Part shown: positions 56,677-64,000 of the stretch, in pieces
Numbering within the stretch: position 1 is the stretch's first letter
Layout of the letters: each line of letters starts with the position of its first letter
Assembly: GCF_040954835.1 (NCBI RefSeq)
Contig: NC_090696.1
Span: forward strand, 75,267,722 to 75,331,721
Direction: 5' to 3'
Source: Lepisosteus oculatus
Taxonomy: Eukaryota > Chordata > Actinopteri > Semionotiformes > Lepisosteidae
DNA length: 64,000 nt
Translations under genes and position numbers: made by a program
Notes under the pieces: model-generated
What the model was told of the DNA's origin: nothing
Seen by the model: the letters and a program-made list of their open reading frames with translations, nothing else
Database searches by the model: none

Positions 56677-58700
56677 CTCAATTGTTCTCATTTACTGATT
56701 TATTTCATTTTCTACCACCTTGTGTTATGGATTTTTGTACACTGTTAATATTTTACAGTTAATGGTTGCTGTGAGTGTTTGTTGTCCTGCTGCATTATTG
56801 TTGTTAAACGTGCTTTCAGGGACTACACTGTACGCCGCACTGCTTGCAAATGCAGAAACAAAGTAAAGAGACCATCTCCAGGACATAAACTGATTTGTCT
56901 TAAGTACTTCTGACTCTAAACCAAATGGTAAGGACTTCTTTCACATTCTGTAAAAATGTTATGCCTTCTTCTTTCTCATTTTTTTCCAAACTTGTTTGCA
57001 CCTTTTCAAATATTAATCTGAGAAATGTATATAACATTAACATCGGTTGAGGTTGAGGACAAAGGTATATGAAGTTTGTTTCTTTCATTAGTAGACTTTA
57101 ACAGTTGTTTGCTTTGTGTTTTTTTTGTCGTTGATATCTTAAGAAACATGAAGATGACAAAATACAACAGCAAACACAGGACAGCAAAGCATCAGCTCAC
57201 TGTGCTTTTCTTTCATTAATCCTTTATTTAAGGAGGCAAGGCAATTAAGAGCACCTCCTCATTTGCAGTGACGGCCTGGCCAAGAGGCGCTCACAGAAGG
57301 CTGCACACAGACCACGAAGTAGTGGGAGAAAGAAGAGATCAGTCAAGGGAATGTGAAATATTCAGCTGCAGAGTTTAGCAGGATGTGGTGGTGTTAATAC
57401 ACCCAGGCATGAGGCAGGAGTGATGGGGATCAAGAGATTGGGAAGAGCCCATGGTCAGGGAAAGGGAAGAGTAGAGAAAGGAAGAGAGCTTGTGAAACAG
57501 CTGCACGTACAATACAATTTCTAAACTCTCTAAAAATCCCTCCTGTGTAGCTCTTGCTCCTGAAAAACCCCAGCAAGATCACTGATCCCTGTGGATTTTA
57601 ATTCTCTTTCTTCGTGCTTCCCATGTGATTGCACCTCAGCTCCGTTAAAATCTGCTTCACAATGCTGCCCAGTTTGAATAAAGTTTGTGTTTTACATAGG
57701 TCACACTCCAAGACGTCCCCTCCTTATCTGCCCTTTAGTGTTTGTTAGCTGCTCAGGTGCTGTGAGGTACAGTAAATATCCACTCCTTTAAAAAGCAAGA
57801 GCTGTTGAGCAGAATCTGTGATTGGAGGTGTTGTGGTAACTGATTAGAAAATAATTGTTTGATTTAATACATTTTTTGCCAGATGCTGGAACTTGGCAAC
57901 CTGAGAGCTAGTCGCCCATTTCTGTTTTTTTTCTTACCCACTCTTGTGGGACTCTATTGTAAGCTGCTTTAAAAAAACGTTGGTTGAGTTAACTCCTGTC
58001 AAGGCAATTTCACTGGTAAACTGTGGAGACAATTGTGCATTTCGAATATGTTTATAGGTTTCTGGTTGATTGCTGGAAAGAACATTGACTATAGTTTGTA
58101 AATTCAGCCATCCCCACAGACGTCAAGCCCGGTTAAATTAGACGGAAAAGGGAAAGAGAATATGGTTTATTATTGTGAAATTAAACATTTGTTTCAATAC
58201 GAAGACTTTGGTCACGCATATGGAATTTTTGACATAATTAACCCGTGAGTACTTGGACAACTAGTGGGGGAAAACCAATCCGTTTTAAAGATTGCACTAA
58301 GCATGTCACGCAACAAAGCTGGATTACAAAAAGCCAGCCCCCCCCGAGCAGGCAGAGGTTTGAGCAAGCCTCGGGACTCTGTCAGTCTTAAGTGACTGAC
58401 ACCTGGGCGGCCTCAACGGGCAACAGTGGGGCAGGTGAGTTTTGCCCTAGCGGTGAAGTCTTGTTGCGGTAGTAGTCCTGCTCAGTACGAGAGGAACCGC
58501 AGGCTCAGCCATTTGGTGCCTGTGCTTGGCTGAGGAGACAGTGCAAAACCACGGTCCGTAGGACCGTGACTGAAGGACTCGAAATCGGAATGAATTCAGT
58601 GTTTCCTTGGCTTCCTGTGAAACAGCGACCCCTTGTGTCCGCCCTGAGGTTGCAGGAATTTCGGGGAGACCTGCACTGTCTCTTGATAATGATAATGTTG
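56677..58700. other. STOX intron 1, segment with one repeat relic
   Basis: Holds the 57221-57300 relic. A CpG-bearing stretch at about 58330-58640 contains no recognised gene. Confidence 0.6.
57221..57300. repeat. Interspersed repeat relic, same family as 17165
   Basis: It reads CCTTTATTTAAGGAGGCAAG, then GCAATTAAGAGCACCTCCTC and ATTTGCAGTGACGGCCTGGC. The order matches a salmonid/other-fish repeat (TTTATTTAACTAGGCAAG... AATGACGGCCTAG) from memory. No coding capacity. Confidence 0.5.
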
Positions 58701-58970
58701 CTTTATTAGCCCTATACAATTTTTTGCATTAGGAATTCGTCTTTTTGCATACCCCAGCTTGCTCTCCATGAGACACAGACACACAGACAGGGAGAGAGGC
58801 CTGGGGTCAGAGCGCAGGGTCAGCCATTGTACAGGACCCCTGGAGCAGTTGGGGTTAAGGGCCTTGCTCAGGGGGCCAACGGAGTAGGATTCCTCTGCCG
58901 GCCACGGGATTTGAACCGGCAACCTTCCAGTCACAGGCGCAGATCCTGAGCCACACAGCCACCACTCCAC
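58701..58970 (-). mobile_element. tRNA-headed SINE, copy 2
   Basis: Minus strand: A-box-like TGGCTCAGGATCTG, B-box GGTTCAAATCC, body with a GCAAGGCCCTTAACCCCAAC block, 3' end TGTATAGGGCTAATAAAG. The 160- and 90-codon minus frames through it are incidental. Confidence 0.85.
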
Positions 58971-59315
58971 TCCTCTGTGATTCACCTCTGCTGTTTTCTC
59001 TGCGGACCTGTGGGCGTGTTTTAGGATGGATTCTGTGTTCAGCTCTGTCGGGCTCGAGGGGTAGGTGCAGTGTATCAAGTCACTTCACCCAGCCTGGGAA
59101 GCCAGGAGAGATCAAAGAAGAACGCATGGCCTCTAATTCTGAAAGTGAATACGTTCGCTCCAGCTCTTTGTCTTGCTTTGGTCTTTTTGTTTCTGACTTG
59201 AGACTACCACTGGATCAGCTCCTCTATAGATACGGATCCCATACAGTACCTAGCCTGAAACTCACTGATGCACTTATGTAAATAGTGCATGTACGGTAAG
59301 ATAATAAGAAGTCAC
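58971..59315. other. STOX intron 1, short spacer
   Basis: Nothing recognised between the two elements. Confidence 0.7.
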
Positions 59316-59442
59316 AATAATAATAATAATAATAATAATAATTGCTTACACTTATATAGCGCTTTTCTAGACACTCCACTCAAAGCGCTTTACAGGTAAT
59401 GGGGATCCCCTCCACCACCACCAATGTGCAGCATCCACCTGG
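59316..59442 (-). mobile_element. 3' fragment of L2-tailed SINE
   Basis: Same segment as 5033-5160 and 27226-27389, with an (AAT)n tail of about eight units. Its 5' end is at CCAGGTGGATGC. Confidence 0.85.
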
Positions 59443-62400
59443 AGAGCGAAGTTTCTATTAAAAAACTAGAATAAAAGATTCCTAACCATGTGATAGAAAT
59501 ATGTAGAAAAAGTATTTCACTGGTGCACTTAAGACCTGAAATTCTTCTGTGGAAATAAAACTTGTCTCTGCTGTCGTTGCAGTAACCTCTGTACCTTTTG
59601 ACCGTGAATTATGTTTATGAAAAACCGACAGCAGTAAAAGAAGACTTCACTAAAACAAATTACACCACCATTGTTAACGCACATCTGGCATTTTACTTCT
59701 GTGAAATATGTCTTCAAGCTGAGTTTCTGCACTTTTCTTCAGTAATGGATAGTAGCTATTATTTTAAATTACTGTAAAAAGTATGTCTCTACCACAGTAT
59801 TTGCAATCACCTAAATGTATTCCTTATTTATAGACAATGTTGATTTCATTGTAGCAGGTATATCCAAAAACAGACTCTTACCCTGTGTATACTTGAATCT
59901 GTAAAGGAGGGTTTTGTACATCCTGTGTTTTATGGTATTGCTTTAGATTGTTGCTTTACATGTGGCAAATGGCTAAGAGCTGTGGAGTCCCACTTACAGT
60001 AACAGTGTTACCTTTATTCAAGGCTGCAGGTAGTCTGCTCTGGATTTCGGAGAATTCAGTGATATACACCGATACACATAAGGTGTATGTCCCGAAGTTT
60101 GGCTTATTGGGGCTTTTGAAACCCATTTGAAGCCTTGCTTTGTCAAAATCTCCCACCGCCTACTTGGATGTTTGAGACCCAAAGTGGGAAAACGTGTCTT
60201 TGAGGCAAAGACGGAGCCATTTGAAATGGATCGTGGCCAAGTTCGTGTGCTGTGTCTGGCGGCTGAAGTGAAAATGCCAGATCTAGGTCTCAGCACCTGC
60301 AACATGTCCAAGTAGACTGAAAGGGGGCTTACAGTATGCCACGTTCAGCACATTTCCACCTGGAAGAGCTAAACCTCTGTGTCTAACAGCATTTGACGGG
60401 TCTAATGTAAAAGTGTGTTCCTGCTTTTTTGACTTTGTGCTGGTCGACTTCCTTTAAGAGCTCCTAGTACTCATTTCCTTCTGCCCCAGGCACCTTTTCA
60501 ACAGAAGACATTTATAGTGAACAATTTGCAACATCACCAGGTATTAACAGCTGCAATCACTTGGAATTGTGCGGTGACTTTTTTTTTCAGTTCTCTCATT
60601 TAGCGTAATTCCTGTTTGTAAAGTCAAAGTAGCTGTTATTTTTATGATTAACCATCGGCAACTTGGGAAGTGTAGGTTGTGCAAACCCCAAAGAATGAGC
60701 CCCACTATCAAGCCTGCAGTGCAACTCGCAGTCAGAGCCTTCTTGCACGGGAACAGCTTACAACGTGCACAACAAACCATAGATCTCAAGACGCCTTAAG
60801 TCTTGGGGCCTCGGACCTGTATAGAGACGGACCATCCTCACATGTGCCTTTTTTGCTATTGACGTGAAGCTAAAGAAGTTATTCCTCCTCTGTCTTATTT
60901 TCACGTGGTGCATGAACTGGCTTTTAACACATCATCTTTAAATGACTGTGTGCTTTTGCAGTTGCGCTAACTTTCTTCATACCCAGCATGGTTGTTGAAC
61001 TGGCAATGCTGACACAGCTCAAAGTAACCCATGTAAAAGTGACGTGGTGCTTATATGCATTTGTTTTTTTTATCAGGAACCACACATGAGTCTAAAGACG
61101 GTACAGTATGTGGTGATGTGCAATGTTTCTCAGCCCAGCATTGACAGAGTGGTCACCCCACATGTCCAAAGACCTCAGAGGTGCTGTCCAGCAAAAAAAG
61201 TTGCACTCAGGTTTTCTCTGGTCTGTCATCTACTGTATCTTTCACGGCTTCTTTTTTGTCTGGGGGTGGGGTCATAATTTGTTTTGAACTTAAGCTTTGT
61301 ACTGAGTTGATTTCTTTAGAGTTGCCCATTCAGTAAGCATGCAGAGAGCGAGAGTACAGTCTTACACAGCGGGGTTTTCTGCAGGAGCAGTCTGAGCAAA
61401 GTCAGGGGTGCAGCAGCAGCATCTCACTGGGGGTTTCAACCCCTGAGTCTCAGACCTTTAACTAATGCTCCACACCTAATACACCTTCACTGGGTTTGGT
61501 GGATATTTGGTAGTATTTATATGAATTGTCATGTTCTCTTTTTTGTTTTGGAGTTGTGTTTTCTATATGATCTTTCAGATTACTTGTAGAATGTGATCCA
61601 TGTGCTTGAAAACAAAAATGGCCAATTTACGAGTGCGGTCTGATTTTTGGCCTGCTGGTACACTTGAGAAATGTCATTTGTTTACATCTTTCAAGTAAAG
61701 ACTTAATTTAGCTGTCTGGGCTTTTCATAACTGAATCAGCAATGTTTGTACAGGAAACAGAGCTGGAATATAACACCAGTTATGTGAAATATTGCAAACT
61801 TGTTTCACACAAGTGTGCTTTAAATTAGATTGATGCAGTCATTATGTTTGCTTTGTGAATGAAAACAACATGCATACCTTATTGACAATCAGTGCAGAAA
61901 ATCCAAATGGAGTTGTACATTTAAGTGGGGAAAAAAATTCTCCTTAAGTTAATTTGTAAACCTAGCTTCCTTCACGTTAAGCGATATAGCATTAGTTTGA
62001 TTGTGCTTCAAATTGGTTTCAAAATGAATCTAATTCTGGTGAAGCATAATTTAACAAGGCTGAACACAAGGTTAGGCACCGTTTTACGGAAGCACTTGAA
62101 GACTAAACAAACACACTTTCCCCTTGTTTTCTGTATCGGGCTGACAACATACTTACCCATAATACTTGCTCATCTTATAATAACCTAGAATTTGTCTAAG
62201 TGACTGATTGATAATAAAGTCATCCCAGTAGTACATCCCAGCACATTAAAAGCATGTCTTCCTGATGGCTTGACTGTAACCAAGCCAAGATCTCAATCAA
62301 TATTGGATCAGAGCTTCCCTTTGAAATCCCATTGCAGCTCCCCTGCACGCGCTCTCCTGAGTGTCTTGCCTGTGCACATTTATTTTTAGGAACATTCAAG

Positions 62401-62682
62401 CTCTTCTTTGTTGTGAACTTGATCTCTTTCTATTTAAAAAAAACAGGGCAACGCCTGTCTAGTCTATAATATTAGCAGTGCGTAGTTGTAGTGTGGAATA
62501 ACGACGTTTACGTTTGGGGTCATAAAAAACTGTTTGTATTGTATTATATTTATTATGCCACTACAGTACATTTACACAACTTAAATGAATTGTTTATCCA
62601 CATGTAAGCCAGGGGGGTCTGAGAGTACAATGAATTGGGGTGCCTGGCTCTCTTTTGGGGATCTTTTCACTTTACTTTATCA
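59443..62682. other. STOX intron 1, fourth part
   Basis: AT-rich with no recognised exon. A minus-strand tRNA-like stretch at about 61415-61470 has a weak B-box match (GGTTGAAACCC) and may be the remnant of a SINE head. No functional tRNA can be drawn. Confidence 0.6.
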
Positions 62683-62945
62683 CTTTATTAGCCCTATACA
62701 ATTTCTTGCATTAGGAATTAGTCTTTTCACAGACCCCAGCTTGCTCTCCATGAGGCACACAGGCAGGGAGAGAGAAGCTTGGGGTCAGAGCGCAGGGTCA
62801 GCCATTGTACAGCGCCCCTGGAGCAGCTGGGGTTCAGGGCCTTGCTCAGGAGCCCAACGGAGTAGGATTCCTCTGCCGGCCGCGGGACTTGAACCGGCAA
62901 CCTTCCAGCCACAGGCGCAGATCCTGAGCCACAGAGCCACCGCTC
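62683..62945 (-). mobile_element. tRNA-headed SINE, copy 3
   Basis: Minus strand: TGGCTCAGGATCTG A-box-like, GGTTCAAGTCC B-box, the shared body, 3' end TGTATAGGGCTAATAAAG. It is very similar to copies 1 and 2. A 128-codon plus frame (62585-62971) and an 85-codon minus frame overlap it and are not genes. Confidence 0.85.
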
Positions 62946-64000
62946 TGCCCGTCTTGGGAGAGAAGGCCTAAGGTCACCAGTCACATCTGTCCTGTTTGTT
63001 TTTCCAGGAAGTGAGAGGAAGCCTATAATAGCTGACCTGTAGGGAGTATCACCTCACAAAGTTATCCGCAACTTCCCTGCAGTTTCATAGCTGTGCTCAG
63101 CTGAGCTGGTTAAATGAACCTTACAATTTATAGTGGTTTAGTTGAAAATTTCTTTCTTTAAGCAGGTGAATGACACAAGCTCACCACTGGTCATCTTGTA
63201 TCTCGTTCAGAGCATTTTCATGTCAAAAAGCTTATTTCTGCTACCTCTTTCTACTAAGCCTACGTGATATAAATAATAAGGTAAAAGCCTAAAAGGTTGA
63301 CACACTTCCTCTTAAGTAAAATGTTTATTTTTTTTTAGTCAAATCAAAACCAGAGATGACACGTTTTTGCCAAAGGGAGGGGTTAGGTAAACCGTCTCAA
63401 GTTATTTCCAACGTCTCCAGCTGATCTGCTGCACAGTGAAGCTGCTGTGTATAATTGGGGGGGGTTTCCAGTATCTATATCATATCTCGTCAGATGAAAA
63501 AGCATTAAATCAATGCAAGGAATTATAATCATAATGAGTCTGTCACTAAGGCCAGTTAGAGATCAGCCAAGGTGAAGACGAGCTTAAAAACTCCCATTTA
63601 CTGCATGCAAAGTTGCTGGCCAATGAGATTGCAGCATATGCTTTGATTATTGTTGTCTACTCTGCAGCAGAATGAAGTTACCTTAAAACAGGTCTTCTTA
63701 CATTTTTTCTTATTTGCCTCCCAGCTTTTCACCAAAGGTTAATCTAAACTGTCGTCTAAATTCGCTGCACATGCACGGCTGGAAGTTAATACACTGAAGG
63801 CAGAATACAACGGAGGCAGCGTTCTGGTCACCTCCTTATGGAATAAAGGAGCTCTTAAATGAATCCTAGGAGAATGAAAACAAAATTGAAACATCTTAAC
63901 AGGATGTACACTGTAAAAACACTCAGAGCTTCTAATTATGATCCTATTCTTAAGTACAATATAGGCACTGTTGATATGGAGGGGTTGTTAAAAAAGTGAG
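62946..64000. other. STOX intron 1, last part in window
   Basis: No exon with the STOX winged-helix sequence is seen before the window ends. 63785-63875 may be an internal LINE relic (TTCTGGTCACCTCCTTATGG) from the same family as 41838. Confidence 0.5.

Noticed and set aside
58596..59078. 160-codon minus-strand frame
   Set aside because: It runs through a tRNA-headed SINE; copies 1 and 3 give similar incidental frames.
61415..61470. Possible tRNA gene
   Set aside because: Only a weak B-box-like match; no cloverleaf can be drawn. At most a SINE-head remnant.
1..64000. Frequent TACTGTA/TACAGTA words as a possible signal
   Set aside because: They are scattered without spacing or orientation pattern; likely compositional habit of the genome or old terminal-repeat debris.

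Overview
The window is vertebrate nuclear DNA, most likely from a ray-finned fish. It has split genes with GT/AG introns, CpG-rich promoters, a low overall GC content, and many short interspersed elements of fish type. The repeat mixture (tRNA-headed SINEs, elements ending in an L2-like 3' tail with (ATT)n, CR1/L2-like LINE tails, Tc1/mariner debris) reminds me of a gar, bowfin or sturgeon-like lineage rather than a typical teleost. That placement is from memory of repeat families and is tentative.

Layout: 1-3649 is intergenic, with a Tc1/mariner-type MITE (1531-1752) and a LINE 3' end (about 1955-2399). A complete ten-exon SLC22 organic cation/carnitine transporter gene of the OCTN (SLC22A4/SLC22A5) type runs on the + strand from 3650 to 23523. 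The spliced reading frame is 1680 nt (559 residues). All nine junctions are in phase, and most internal exons have the lengths I remember for the human orthologues. Its introns hold an OCTN-unrelated Tc1-like transposase relic, a solo LTR with a clean 5-bp target duplication, several SINE/LINE pieces, a 46-bp minisatellite and a fold-back next to exon 8. The probable 3' UTR ends near an AATAAA at 24784.

From about 27.6 kb a CpG-rich promoter precedes the first coding exon (28527-28869) of a storkhead-box gene (STOX family, best guess stox2), also on the + strand. Its first intron starts at 28870 with GTTAGT. I find no second exon in the window, so the remaining 35 kb is read as one long intron with sparse repeats, a pair of overlapping hairpins at 33.04 kb, a long unexplained ORF at 56.1 kb and candidate conserved noncoding blocks.

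The two genes have no obvious functional link: one is a plasma-membrane carnitine/organic cation carrier, the other a winged-helix nuclear regulator. They lie head-to-tail about 5 kb apart. I see no prokaryotic-type defence system, CRISPR array, rRNA or functional tRNA. Most other short open frames are chance or antisense shadows.
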